From: Allorhodopirellula heiligendammensis
Lineage (GTDB): Bacteria > Planctomycetota > Planctomycetia > Pirellulales > Pirellulaceae
Direction of reading: 5' to 3'
DNA: 64,000 bases
NCBI RefSeq assembly: GCF_007860105.1
Contig: NZ_SJPU01000002.1
Coordinates: 1,291,739-1,355,738 of the forward strand
Both the position numbers and the translations under genes were made by a program. Positions within the stretch are counted from its first letter, which is position 1. Each line of letters opens with the position of its first letter. Below the pieces are notes generated by a model, which saw nothing but the letters and a program-made list of their open reading frames with translations, was not told where the DNA came from and searched no databases. This document shows, piece after piece, positions 1 to 8,745 of this stretch.

Positions 1-1383
1 GCAAATCGCCACGAATTGCGATTTCTCCACGACGGACAGTATGGGAACTCACGAAGTTGGATGTCCAACCAAGCTGGCCAAGGCTGGGTTGAGGTTGAAT
101 TCCCTGCAGTTGCTGAAATCGAGCGAGTGGTGTGGGGCCGTGATCGTGAAGGCAAGTACTCTGACCGTCTGGCGATCGAGTACACAATTGAAGTCGCCGA
201 TCCCAAGGTGCCTGCCTCGAGCGTTCAATGGACGCAAGTGGCCGATTCGTCCGACCGAGCCGCGTTGGAATCCGGTGACGCGAAAGCCTCGGCGGAATTT
301 TCGATCGACGACCTCGCCGCGGATGATGCCCTGCGAGCGACGGAGCTGCAGGGCCGCCGGAAACAGGTGGAAGAGCAAATTACGCGACTGACGGAGATCC
401 CTCTTGGGTTTGCGGGAAAATTCCGCACACCCGACGAGATTCATCTCCTTCTCCGTGGTGATCCCGAGCAGCCCGCGGAATTGGTCCCGCCCGCCGTGCT
501 CACCTCGTTTAGTTCGATTTCACTAGCGGCGGACGCGCCCGAACAGCAGCGACGAAAGGTACTCGCGGATTGGATTACCGATCCGGAAAACCCGTTGACG
601 GCGCGCGTGATGGTGAACCGAATTTGGCAAGGTCATTTCGGGATGGGGATCGTCGAAACCGCTAGCGACTTTGGTCGCATGGGAACGAAACCTACTCACC
701 CGGAATTGCTTGATTGGATGGCACAGCAGTTCATGGATTCAGGGTGGTCAGTCAAGCACATGCATAGGATGATTGTGCTGTCGGCCACGTATCGGCAATC
801 GAGTCAGTTCGACCAAGACGCCTTCGCTACCGATGCTGACGGGCGTTTGCTTTGGCGTTTTCCGACGCGCCGCTTGGATGCCGAGACGATTCGTGACGCG
901 ATGTTACTGGCCAGCGGACGATTGAATTTCAAGATGGGCGGACGCGGATTCAATCTGTTCAATCAACGAGGCGGTTTATCGGGGTTCACGCCTGTCGAAT
1001 CGTTTAGCGGCGACGGATTGAGACGGATGATTTACGCTCACAAAGTCCGTCGTGAGCGGGATGCGGTGTTTGGGGCGTTTGATTGCCCCGATGGTGGACA
1101 GAGTACCGCGCGGCGAATTGAATCGACCACGCCGATCCAAGCACTGAACCTGTTCAACAGTCGTTTTACTCTTGAGCAGTCCGCAGCGTTTGCAACGCGA
1201 GTGAAAACTGAATTGAACTCGGACGGTCTCGACGCTCAGATTCGCTCGGCGTACCAGATTGCGTTGAATCGAGCGGCGACCGCAGAGGAGATTTCCGATG
1301 CGATGCCCGTCGTGCGAGACCACGGATTGCAATCACTTTGCCGAGCTCTGTTCAACAGCAACGAATTTTTGTTCTTGCCCTAA
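1..1383 (+). CDS. DUF1553-domain protein, C-terminal part (5' end outside window)
   Basis: The reading frame is open from base 1, so the start lies outside the window. Numbered from base 1, residues about 1-90 resemble a discoidin/F5-8C-type carbohydrate-binding fold (SWMSNQAGQGWVEVEF). Residues about 165-440 match DUF1553, with VNRIWQGHFGMGIV near 204 and the typical segments SVKHMHRMIVLSATYRQSS and RRLDAETIRDAML. In planctomycetes such proteins usually carry DUF1549, and often a cytochrome c domain, further upstream, and sit next to a DUF1501 gene as here (18 bp gap). The biochemical role is unproven; polysaccharide use is the common suggestion. Family assignment is confident, function is not. 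Confidence 0.9.
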   Translation, partial: ANRHELRFLHDGQYGNSRSWMSNQAGQGWVEVEFPAVAEIERVVWGRDREGKYSDRLAIEYTIEVADPKVPASSVQWTQVADSSDRAALESGDAKASAEFSIDDLAADDALRATELQGRRKQVEEQITRLTEIPLGFAGKFRTPDEIHLLLRGDPEQPAELVPPAVLTSFSSISLAADAPEQQRRKVLADWITDPENPLTARVMVNRIWQGHFGMGIVETASDFGRMGTKPTHPELLDWMAQQFMDSGWSVKHMHRMIVLSATYRQSSQFDQDAFATDADGRLLWRFPTRRLDAETIRDAMLLASGRLNFKMGGRGFNLFNQRGGLSGFTPVESFSGDGLRRMIYAHKVRRERDAVFGAFDCPDGGQSTARRIESTTPIQALNLFNSRFTLEQSAAFATRVKTELNSDGLDAQIRSAYQIALNRAATAEEISDAMPVVRDHGLQSLCRALFNSNEFLFLP

Positions 1384-1401
1384 ATCGAAAATACTTCGCT
1401 G

Positions 1402-2868
1402 ATGAGTACTCACGACCCAACCCTCTCAGGTTCTGAATTCACGCCGCTGAATCGGCGTGGGCTTCTAAGCAGCACCGCCTCGGCACTGGGGTCGATCGCG
1501 CTGCTCGATTTGCTCGGCCAGAGGACAGCCCAGGCCTCGTCGCCAACGATCGACCCGGCGCGCCCCTTTATCGCTCGCGAGCCGCACTATCGCGCAAGAG
1601 CCAAGAATGTGCTGGTGATTTTCTGTGCCGGTGCCGTCAGCCAGCTCGAGACGTGGGACTACAAGCCTGAACTGATCAAACAGGATGGCAAGCCCCTCCG
1701 CGGTGGCCCAGCGGTGACGTTCCAGGGGCCAGCGGGCGATCTTGCTCGCCCCCAGTACGCGTTTCGCCAACGTGGACAGACTGGCAAATGGGTCAGCGAC
1801 ATGATTCCACATTTGGCTGAACTGACCGACGACATCGCGTTCATTCACTCCTTGACCAGCAAGAGTAATACGCACGGACCGGCTGAGAATTTTCTCTCGA
1901 CCGGCAATATTCTAGACGGTTTTCCCAGTCTCGGATCCTGGGCGACTTACGCGTTGGGCAGTGAGAACGCGAATCTGCCAGCATACGTAGCGATCCCCGA
2001 TCCTCGCGGTGTACCGCAGAATGGATCCAATAATTGGGGGCCCGGTTTTCTGCCCGCCGCTTTCCAAGGCACCCCGTTGAGCTCGAAGAATCCGATTCGA
2101 CATCTCGCTGCTCCTGGCGTCAGTGCGGACGCCGACCATGCCACCCGCTCGCTATTGCAACGAATGAACGATCGTCACCAGAGCCAAAATCCCGGTAACG
2201 GAAAACTGGCTGCGCGGATTGCCAGCTACGAACTTGCCGCTCGAATGCAGCTCAGTGTTCCCGAGATCAGCGACTTGAGTACCGAGCCGGCACATGTGCT
2301 TCGCAGTTACGGTGCCGATGATGAATCGAATCCAACCCGAGCCGCCTATGCACGTAACTGTATCCTCGCCCGGCGGATGATCGAGCGCGGCGTTCGCTTC
2401 GTGCAAGTTTTTAATGGTGCCTACGCCAGCGGAGGGGAATTGAACTGGGACGGGCATAGCAAACTGAAAGAACAATACGACAAACACGCGGCTATTTTGG
2501 ATCAGCCTACCGCCGCACTGATCAAGGACATGAAGTCGCGTGGTTTGCTCGAAGACACGTTGGTCGTGTGGTGTACTGAGTTCGGCCGGATGCCGTTTTT
2601 TCAAAAAGGCGCAAAGGGACGTGATCATAATCCCGATGGCTTTACGTGCTGGTTGACGGGTGCGGGAGTGAAGCCAGGTGTTAGTCACGGCATGACCGAT
2701 GAACTTGGCCAGAAGGCCGTCCAAGACATCCGCCCGCTGTACGACTTCAACGCCACCATTCTGCACCTGCTCGGCCTCGATCACGAGCGACTGACCTTCG
2801 AACACAACGGTGTCCAACGAAGGCTAACCAACGTCGAAGGCGACGTGATCCACGAGGTTCTGGCATGA
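1402..2868 (+). CDS. DUF1501 protein (sulfatase-like fold, secreted)
   Basis: 488 residues. The N-terminus has an arginine pair ([19 protein letters not shown], about 17-35) followed by a hydrophobic stretch and an Ala-rich cleavage region, which is compatible with Tat export. The rest matches DUF1501, a family related to the alkaline phosphatase/sulfatase superfamily: [20 protein letters not shown] near 70, the [12 protein letters not shown] segment, and [10 protein letters not shown] followed by GRDHNPDGF near the C-terminus. It lies 18 bp after the DUF1553 gene, the standard planctomycete gene pair, and is probably co-transcribed with it. The substrate is unknown. The ATG start is supported by the signal sequence that follows it directly. 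Confidence 0.92.
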   Translation: MSTHDPTLSGSEFTPLNRRGLLSSTASALGSIALLDLLGQRTAQASSPTIDPARPFIAREPHYRARAKNVLVIFCAGAVSQLETWDYKPELIKQDGKPLRGGPAVTFQGPAGDLARPQYAFRQRGQTGKWVSDMIPHLAELTDDIAFIHSLTSKSNTHGPAENFLSTGNILDGFPSLGSWATYALGSENANLPAYVAIPDPRGVPQNGSNNWGPGFLPAAFQGTPLSSKNPIRHLAAPGVSADADHATRSLLQRMNDRHQSQNPGNGKLAARIASYELAARMQLSVPEISDLSTEPAHVLRSYGADDESNPTRAAYARNCILARRMIERGVRFVQVFNGAYASGGELNWDGHSKLKEQYDKHAAILDQPTAALIKDMKSRGLLEDTLVVWCTEFGRMPFFQKGAKGRDHNPDGFTCWLTGAGVKPGVSHGMTDELGQKAVQDIRPLYDFNATILHLLGLDHERLTFEHNGVQRRLTNVEGDVIHEVLA

Positions 2869-3022
2869 GGGGCTCTGACAAAGATGCGGAGATTGCCGCG
2901 AAGGATGTCGCCTTTCACTCCGCGAAGACTGCGTGATGCATTTCCTGCGCAAGTTATTCGGCAACTATAAAAATAGTCTCTGATTCGGATCTGCGTTAAA
3001 AACTTGGCTTCCATCCGCTGTA

Positions 3023-5461
3023 CTAATCCTCGGTGACGACTTCGACCCGGTTCCAATAAGCCCACTCGTTCATCCAGTTGTTGGCCGTGTTTTCAACGAC
3101 GAGCTTGATCGCTGTCCCCGCAAAAGCAGTTAAGTCGATCGAGACGTCCAACCACTCGCTGTTGCCAACGGTTTTTGAGCTGACGATTTGATTGGTCAGT
3201 GTTTGACCGTTGGCCAGAACGTTCAGCTGCCAGTCTCCATGAGGATGATGGCTGACGCGAAGATTTAGTTTTGTTTTGCCACGGGCTGGCACCACGAGCT
3301 GGCGAATAAGACGACTGGGAGTTTCTCGAGTAAGAGGATGCATCTGTACCGCAATCTTGTTGCGAAAGACTTCGTGGTAAACCAAGCCGCCCTCACCGAC
3401 GCTGTCGACGCGAAAGCCCGGAGCCACCTTTTGAATTGTCCATTGCCATTCGGGGCTCGGGCCCGTGCTCTTCTGCACCGATTGATTGAGATTTGCTTCC
3501 ACGCTGCCTGATACCATTCGCCGAGCGACAAACTCCTGGAGTTTGGGGATCTGCCCGTTGACGACCAGTCTCAAAGCTTTTTCTGGATGATTGGGAACCA
3601 TCGGTTCCAAGCCGAACCAGTACATCCTCGGCAGGTTGCTATCGTCGATGTCTTCATGATGTGAAATGAGCCTTTGGAGAATCGACCAGCGATCTGAAAA
3701 CGGCAGTCGCTCCACCGCCGACGCCAAATACAAACGCACTATTTTCGAAGAATCGTCGCTGGCCATCGCAGCGAATTTTTCCAGCACGTCAGCTGTTAAA
3801 CCGGCAGGTTCAGCCGGTGAAAGTGCAGTGTTTAAAAGCCCTGGTCCTGTGGGCTGAAAGGCATTAATCGTGCTTTCTTCGGCGAGGAACTGGACCGCCC
3901 AGCCACGGATGTATTCATCTTCGTGATCGAGCAACGAGACCAGTTGATTCTTTTCCAAACCGGCGGTGACGTGCAACGCCCACATCGCGCGTAACCGTTT
4001 CGGCGACGTGCTAGCAGTATCCAGAAGCGTCAACAATTGTCGATGAACATCTGTCGCATTGAGCGTTCCAGCGGAGGCGCGAAATTGCAGCTGCGTTCTG
4101 GCTTGCCGGACGTACCAATCGTTGTCGTGCATTTGAAGCTGGACCAACTCGAGATCGGACATCTCGCGCAAGTTCGGGGGCGCGATCGGTTTGGCGCCCT
4201 GGGGCATGATGCGATAAACGCGGCCGCTGTTAGGGAAATTCACAGCATTCCCACAAACGTCGGTATCGTGCCAATCGAGAATGTAGACGCCGCCTTCCGG
4301 GCCAATTTCAACACTGAAGCCAACCCAAGCCATGTCGTTGGTCGGCATGAAGTCATCACCATGCTTGCCGATGAAGCTCGAGCCATCCGGGACCATGTAG
4401 TCTGTCAACACAGCGTGTTCATGAATATTGCACATGAACAAATGGCTTCTGTCGTTGTACGGAGCGGGAAACGTGTCGGCGAGGTAGAAGCGTGCGCCGC
4501 CGTGAGCGGAGAGATGCGTATGATCGCGAATCGTTTTGATGTCATCATAGATATAAGGATTGACGTGGGGGCGGCTTTGCTTGTGATACACGCCACCCTG
4601 AACGATGTGGAACAGATGCGGAATAACACAACACGTCGCGAAACCCTGGCCGTGATCGTCAAAATCAAATCCCCATGGGTTCGAGAGTCCGCGGGCAAAG
4701 ATCTCAAACGTTCGCTGCGTGGGGTGATACCGCCAGATACCGCCGTCGATAAATTGTCTTTGATCGTCATCGTCACCCGGCTTGCCGACTCGTGATTGCG
4801 TGAACACACCATGGCAACCATACAGCCAGCCATCCGGTCCCCAGTTAAAGCTGTTGAGTGTTTCATGCCGATCGTTGATCCCCCAGCCATCGAGCAACAC
4901 TTCCGGTGGCCCGTCGGGGACATCGTCGCCATCGGCGTCCGGAATAAAACTCAAATTGGGTGGCGAACCCACAAACGCGCCACCGAATCCGCAGGCCAAA
5001 CCCGATGTAAACGTTAGCTTGTCTGTGAACGTCTTCTTTTTGTCAAAAACGCCGTCGCCATTGGTGTCTTCGAGAATTTGAATTCGAGTGACTTGGTCGT
5101 CCGTGTGCTGCTTGCGAGTTTGGTAATTAAAATTTTCGGCGATCCACATGCGACCTCGATCATCAAAACAGAACGCAATCGGTTCAGCGATGTCGGGCTC
5201 CGACGCGAAAATCGAGACGTCGAATCCGTCCGGTATCGCCATTTTGGCAACAGCAGCGGCTGGCTCTAGAAACGGTGCATCACTGGTTTTATGTTGCTCG
5301 TGACGAAGCTGGTTTTTCGAGTCCTGAGCGATGGACGATTCAGCGAGCAATAGCAATGGGGGAATCGAGGCAATCAACCAGTAAATGTTTCGGCGAAAGA
5401 GGTTCGCCAGCGTCCGGTGGGCTGGCACCTGCTGAGATCGAAATTGAGGGGGCGTTCTCAT
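3023..5461 (-). CDS. PVC-type membrane-bound dehydrogenase domain protein (Piru_Ver, TIGR02604-like)
   Basis: 812 residues. An N-terminal hydrophobic segment near 26-45 indicates export or a membrane anchor. Residues about 65-430 form the beta-propeller dehydrogenase-like domain found in Verrucomicrobia and Planctomycetes (PDGFDVSIFASEPDIAEP, then FDDRGRMWIAENFNYQTRK). The middle (about 435-640) is helical and HEAT-like. The C-terminal part (about 690-812) is beta-rich, ends in NEWAYWNRVEVV, and looks like a carbohydrate-binding or jelly-roll module. No CxxCH motif is visible here; the upstream gene supplies one. The start overlaps the stop of that gene by 4 bp (ATGA), so the two are translationally coupled. 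Substrate unknown; periplasmic sugar oxidation is a reasonable inference. Confidence 0.88.
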   Translation of the reverse strand: MRTPPQFRSQQVPAHRTLANLFRRNIYWLIASIPPLLLLAESSIAQDSKNQLRHEQHKTSDAPFLEPAAAVAKMAIPDGFDVSIFASEPDIAEPIAFCFDDRGRMWIAENFNYQTRKQHTDDQVTRIQILEDTNGDGVFDKKKTFTDKLTFTSGLACGFGGAFVGSPPNLSFIPDADGDDVPDGPPEVLLDGWGINDRHETLNSFNWGPDGWLYGCHGVFTQSRVGKPGDDDDQRQFIDGGIWRYHPTQRTFEIFARGLSNPWGFDFDDHGQGFATCCVIPHLFHIVQGGVYHKQSRPHVNPYIYDDIKTIRDHTHLSAHGGARFYLADTFPAPYNDRSHLFMCNIHEHAVLTDYMVPDGSSFIGKHGDDFMPTNDMAWVGFSVEIGPEGGVYILDWHDTDVCGNAVNFPNSGRVYRIMPQGAKPIAPPNLREMSDLELVQLQMHDNDWYVRQARTQLQFRASAGTLNATDVHRQLLTLLDTASTSPKRLRAMWALHVTAGLEKNQLVSLLDHEDEYIRGWAVQFLAEESTINAFQPTGPGLLNTALSPAEPAGLTADVLEKFAAMASDDSSKIVRLYLASAVERLPFSDRWSILQRLISHHEDIDDSNLPRMYWFGLEPMVPNHPEKALRLVVNGQIPKLQEFVARRMVSGSVEANLNQSVQKSTGPSPEWQWTIQKVAPGFRVDSVGEGGLVYHEVFRNKIAVQMHPLTRETPSRLIRQLVVPARGKTKLNLRVSHHPHGDWQLNVLANGQTLTNQIVSSKTVGNSEWLDVSIDLTAFAGTAIKLVVENTANNWMNEWAYWNRVEVVTED

Positions 5462-6744
5462 TTTGCCAGCTCCACTTGCTGAGACGTTTGCAGGTACTTG
5501 ATCAAGTCGATCACCTCTTGCGATTTCATTTGATCTAATTGGCCGTCCGGCATGATCGACTTATCAGAAAGCTTACGTTCTTCGATGTCTTCTTTTGTGA
5601 TAACTACCCTCGGTTGCTGAGCTGTTTTCAGAACCAATTTGGTGTCGTCTTCTCCGGCGACGACGCCGTTGATCAGCCGCCCATCAATCGTTAGCACGGT
5701 AACCATTTTGTATCCGTCGGGCACGTCGTAGCTCGGGTCAACGCTGTTGAGCAAAATGTAATCCAAGTTGGCTCGATTGGAGCCGGTCAAGTCCGGGCCA
5801 ACCACGCCACCATCACCATAGAGCAGATGGCACGCACCGCACGTCCTCTCGAAAACGGCACGACCACGGGACGCATCAGCTTTGGCGAGTGCTGATGGCG
5901 TGAGCATGGCTCGGTACTTTGCGATTTGCTTTTCCCGATCAGCACCGATCGACTTCACCTCCCCATAGACTGCAGTGAAGCGACTACCAAGGATGTCTTT
6001 GAGAGCACGGGCCACATGAACCGGAATATCATCGCGAGAGACTTTTTCGGTCTGAATCGCGGCCAACAGCTCCTGTGCATAGCGCTGCCGTGTCGCCAGC
6101 GTTTCGATGACGGCTCTTTTTTGATCGGAGTCCATTTGCTGGTAGCGACCAAGCAAAACCGAAGGGGCCGTTGGATTTTCAACCACCGCGTAACCGCGAA
6201 TCGCTTCGATTTGGAAATCCGGGTCATCGAGGAGGGACTCTAGCAAGGATGATGCGTCCTGACTGCGTAGAGACAACAGCGAACGGAGGGCGTGCCGCCT
6301 GGCACTGGCGTCTGCAGATTGATCCGACAATGTCTCCAGTGACTTTTGCATTGCCGATTGATCGCCAAAGATCTGTGAAAGCTGAACGGACAGCTCGCGA
6401 ACGCTTCTGTCATCGCTCGCAGCGAGCCGTTCACTCAGGTCGGGCCAGCCTGCAGGGGGTGGGATGTTTCGTCGACCTTCCAGTCCGCTGAGCATGCCCC
6501 TCATCAACGATGCCTGGACAGCCGGATCGCTGCTCGAATTGATCGTATCGACGAGCAATACCAGCGATTTGGACTCGTCAATCAGATCTTCAATACCCGT
6601 CCCGCCAACGATATTGCCCGCGAAACGAACCGAGGCCGAAAAAATGATGAGCAGATAGATTGCCTGCCAGCACATTTGTCGGCGATTTTTGTTGGATGAC
6701 ACTGCTTGAATCCGTAAATTGGATGAATGCTTTTCGTCATCCAT
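5458..6744 (-). CDS. HEAT-like protein with C-terminal haem-binding cytochrome c domain (TIGR02603-like)
   Basis: 428 residues. A hydrophobic segment near 26-45 suggests a signal peptide or anchor. Residues about 55-260 are alpha-helical and HEAT-like. The C-terminal domain has CGACH at 302-306 for covalent haem c, then GGVVGPDLTGSNR and a long segment with the expected order of the PVC CxxCH domain, ending in QEVIDLIKYLQTSQ. It is the first gene of a two-gene unit with the dehydrogenase-domain gene, coupled by a 4 bp overlap. The obvious inference is an electron-transfer pair in which this protein takes electrons from the dehydrogenase. In many relatives both domains are one polypeptide; here they are split. 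Confidence 0.88.
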   Translation of the reverse strand: MDDEKHSSNLRIQAVSSNKNRRQMCWQAIYLLIIFSASVRFAGNIVGGTGIEDLIDESKSLVLLVDTINSSSDPAVQASLMRGMLSGLEGRRNIPPPAGWPDLSERLAASDDRSVRELSVQLSQIFGDQSAMQKSLETLSDQSADASARRHALRSLLSLRSQDASSLLESLLDDPDFQIEAIRGYAVVENPTAPSVLLGRYQQMDSDQKRAVIETLATRQRYAQELLAAIQTEKVSRDDIPVHVARALKDILGSRFTAVYGEVKSIGADREKQIAKYRAMLTPSALAKADASRGRAVFERTCGACHLLYGDGGVVGPDLTGSNRANLDYILLNSVDPSYDVPDGYKMVTVLTIDGRLINGVVAGEDDTKLVLKTAQQPRVVITKEDIEERKLSDKSIMPDGQLDQMKSQEVIDLIKYLQTSQQVELAK

Positions 6745-7079
6745 CGTAGTTCATTTCCCTGCGATGGGTGGTCGCGATCGCCGTCACAGGATGGGCGAAT
6801 AGGAGAGTGGTGGATTCGTTTTGGATCGAGGATCATAAGTTCCCAAAATTCGCGTCATCATTCACTTGGGGACGACGCATTGAACTTCAAGTCTGCTCGG
6901 ATCCACGCCCAGGTGCGATGGACCATGGTATCGAAATCTCTCAGGCTTACGTGCAACCCTATGGGAAGTATCATGATTACCGTTTGCCAGCGGAACTCAT
7001 TGATTGAGTGAAAGTCGCGGTCTGTTTCAGCAGCGACCTACCCGTGTTCTCCTTCGCCGCGTTTATGCTATGAATCGAT
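6745..7079. other. Intergenic stretch, 335 bp, no supported gene
   Basis: This lies between the divergent starts of the cytochrome gene and birA, so it must hold both promoters. A 79-codon open frame on the plus strand (6768-7007) exists but has no recognisable family and no good ribosome binding site. No repeat or hairpin stood out. Confidence 0.5.
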
Positions 7080-7913
7080 ATGACATCTAAAACGCCTTCT
7101 CAGCTCGACGAATCGATTTGCCGCGTAACGGACGCGATGATCGCGTGCGGGGTGCTTGCGTCGCGAGACTATCAGGTCTCGATGCCGTCGACCAATTCGG
7201 TGGCCTTGGAATGGCTCGGTGAGCAGCGCGGTGATTCGGACGCGACGGCTACGCTGCTTTCCCAAACTCCTCGGCTTGTCATTGCGGAATCGCAAACAGC
7301 TGGTCGTGGGCGGCGGGGGCGTGCTTGGCAGGCACAGGGTGATGGACTTGCGTTTTCGCTCGTGCTCGCTGACTGCCACCCGCTCTTGTCGATTGCCGTG
7401 GGCGTCGCGGTTGCTGAAGCGATCGAGCACGTTGCAGGCCCTGTTCGATGCGGTTTGAAATGGCCCAACGACGTTGCGATGGGGGGCACCAAGGTCGCTG
7501 GCACGCTGATCGAGCGGATCGATCTGCCATCTGCTGCGGACGGCTATCCACAACCCATGTCGGTGATTGGAATTGGTCTCAACGTTGGATCGAGCCCTCG
7601 ACTCGACGGCGCGCAGGCGACCTCGGTTTGTGAAGCCAGCGGCAAATGGGTGACGCGAACGGAAGTGCTCGAGGAACTCCTACCTGCCGTGATGCGAAAC
7701 GCTGTCATGTGCGAATCCGATCCTGGGGAGTTGCTGCAGTCATTTCGCGAACGCTGCGTTTTAACCGGTGAAGTGATTGGCTGCACCATCGACGGCCACA
7801 TCGTCCAAGGGCGATGTGAGGGCATTGATGATCGCGGAGAGCTGCAGGTGTGGACTGAGGCGGGGATGCGAGTGTGTCGCAGCGGGGAGGTCAGCCGGGT
7901 TCGGATATCCTAG
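7080..7913 (+). CDS. birA: Biotin--[acetyl-CoA-carboxylase] ligase (BirA/BPL, class I)
   Basis: 277 residues. It attaches biotin to the biotin carboxyl carrier protein through biotinyl-AMP. Signature motifs are in order: STNS at 37-40, GRGRRGR at 75-81 (biotin/ATP loop), KWPNDV at 127-132 and GIGLNVG at 164-170. The C-terminal part holds the small SH3-like domain (GEVIGCTIDGHIVQGRCEGI). There is no N-terminal helix-turn-helix, so this is a monofunctional enzyme and not a biotin-operon repressor. It is monocistronic in appearance. A biotin-synthesis gene, bioF, is in the same window about 38 kb away. Confidence 0.95.
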   Translation: MTSKTPSQLDESICRVTDAMIACGVLASRDYQVSMPSTNSVALEWLGEQRGDSDATATLLSQTPRLVIAESQTAGRGRRGRAWQAQGDGLAFSLVLADCHPLLSIAVGVAVAEAIEHVAGPVRCGLKWPNDVAMGGTKVAGTLIERIDLPSAADGYPQPMSVIGIGLNVGSSPRLDGAQATSVCEASGKWVTRTEVLEELLPAVMRNAVMCESDPGELLQSFRERCVLTGEVIGCTIDGHIVQGRCEGIDDRGELQVWTEAGMRVCRSGEVSRVRIS

Positions 7914-8012
7914 GCAATGAGTCTCTCCATGCCGATCGATCACGTTCAGCGAGGGGGCATGTAGTCTCGTCCACCGTGACTCTCGCCATGCGTTACTCGG
8001 CTATACTTACCG

Positions 8013-8672
8013 ATGATGTCAAACTCCAACACCCATGAACCGTCCACCTCCACCTCACTGCTCCAGCGCGTCCAGGGGGGTGAGGACGCGGGTTGGCGAT
8101 TGCTGACTCAGGTGTACGGGCCGATCGTTTACGGTTGGGCGCGTCGGTCGGGGTGCCAATCCGCAGACGCTGCTGACGTGATGCAAGAAACGTTCGTCGC
8201 TGTCTCACGGACGATCGGAAAGTTTGACCGCGACCGGGCCGAGGCGAGTTTCCGGGGATGGTTGTGGACGATCTGCCGCAACAAGATCCGCGACTTGGCC
8301 CGCCGCCGTTCGATTCGCGCCGAAGCGGGTGATCTCGCCGCTGGCGGCACGGCCGCTCAGCTCGCGATGGCTCAATTGCCGCTGCCTGCAAGTGCAGTCG
8401 ATTCGATGTGCGAGAAGACCGTAGAGGGGACACTTGGCAAATCTCCGCCGACGGGCGCGGATGAGGACTCCGCATGGGTGCGGCGGCGAATGATCGAGTT
8501 TTTGCGGCCCAGTTTCGATGAACGCACATGGTGGATGTTTTGGGAAACCGCCGTCATCGGTCGCTCACCCGATACGGTCGCCGATGAGGCGGGCGTGTCG
8601 CGATGGGCGGTGTACAAAGCCCGTGCCCGTGTTCTTCATCGACTCCGACGCGACCTCGAAGGGTTGAGCTGA
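8013..8672 (+). CDS. RNA polymerase ECF-type sigma factor (sigma-70 family)
   Basis: 219 residues. Sigma region 2 is clear (YGPIVYGWARRSGCQ, then DAADVMQETFVAVSRTI and FRGWLWTICRNKIRDLARR). Region 4 is at the C-terminus (WWMFWETAVIGRSPDTVADE, then VSRWAVYKARARVLHRLRRD). Two ATG codons are adjacent at 8013 and 8016; either could be used. The next gene, 73 bp downstream on the same strand, encodes a kinase whose N-terminus has an anti-sigma-like zinc motif. Planctomycetes have many ECF factors linked to Ser/Thr kinases, and this pair fits that pattern. The regulon is unknown. Confidence 0.93.
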   Translation: MMSNSNTHEPSTSTSLLQRVQGGEDAGWRLLTQVYGPIVYGWARRSGCQSADAADVMQETFVAVSRTIGKFDRDRAEASFRGWLWTICRNKIRDLARRRSIRAEAGDLAAGGTAAQLAMAQLPLPASAVDSMCEKTVEGTLGKSPPTGADEDSAWVRRRMIEFLRPSFDERTWWMFWETAVIGRSPDTVADEAGVSRWAVYKARARVLHRLRRDLEGLS

Positions 8673-8745
8673 GCCAGCCTGTCCAATGGCTGCGTTGAAC
8701 TGGGTGGGATTGTTTTTCTTACCCACCCACCACCCGGAATGAACG

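Noticed and set aside
4037-4795. Long plus-strand open frame opposite the dehydrogenase-domain gene
   Set aside because: It lies inside a well-supported minus-strand gene, has no family features and is a shadow of GC-rich codon use.
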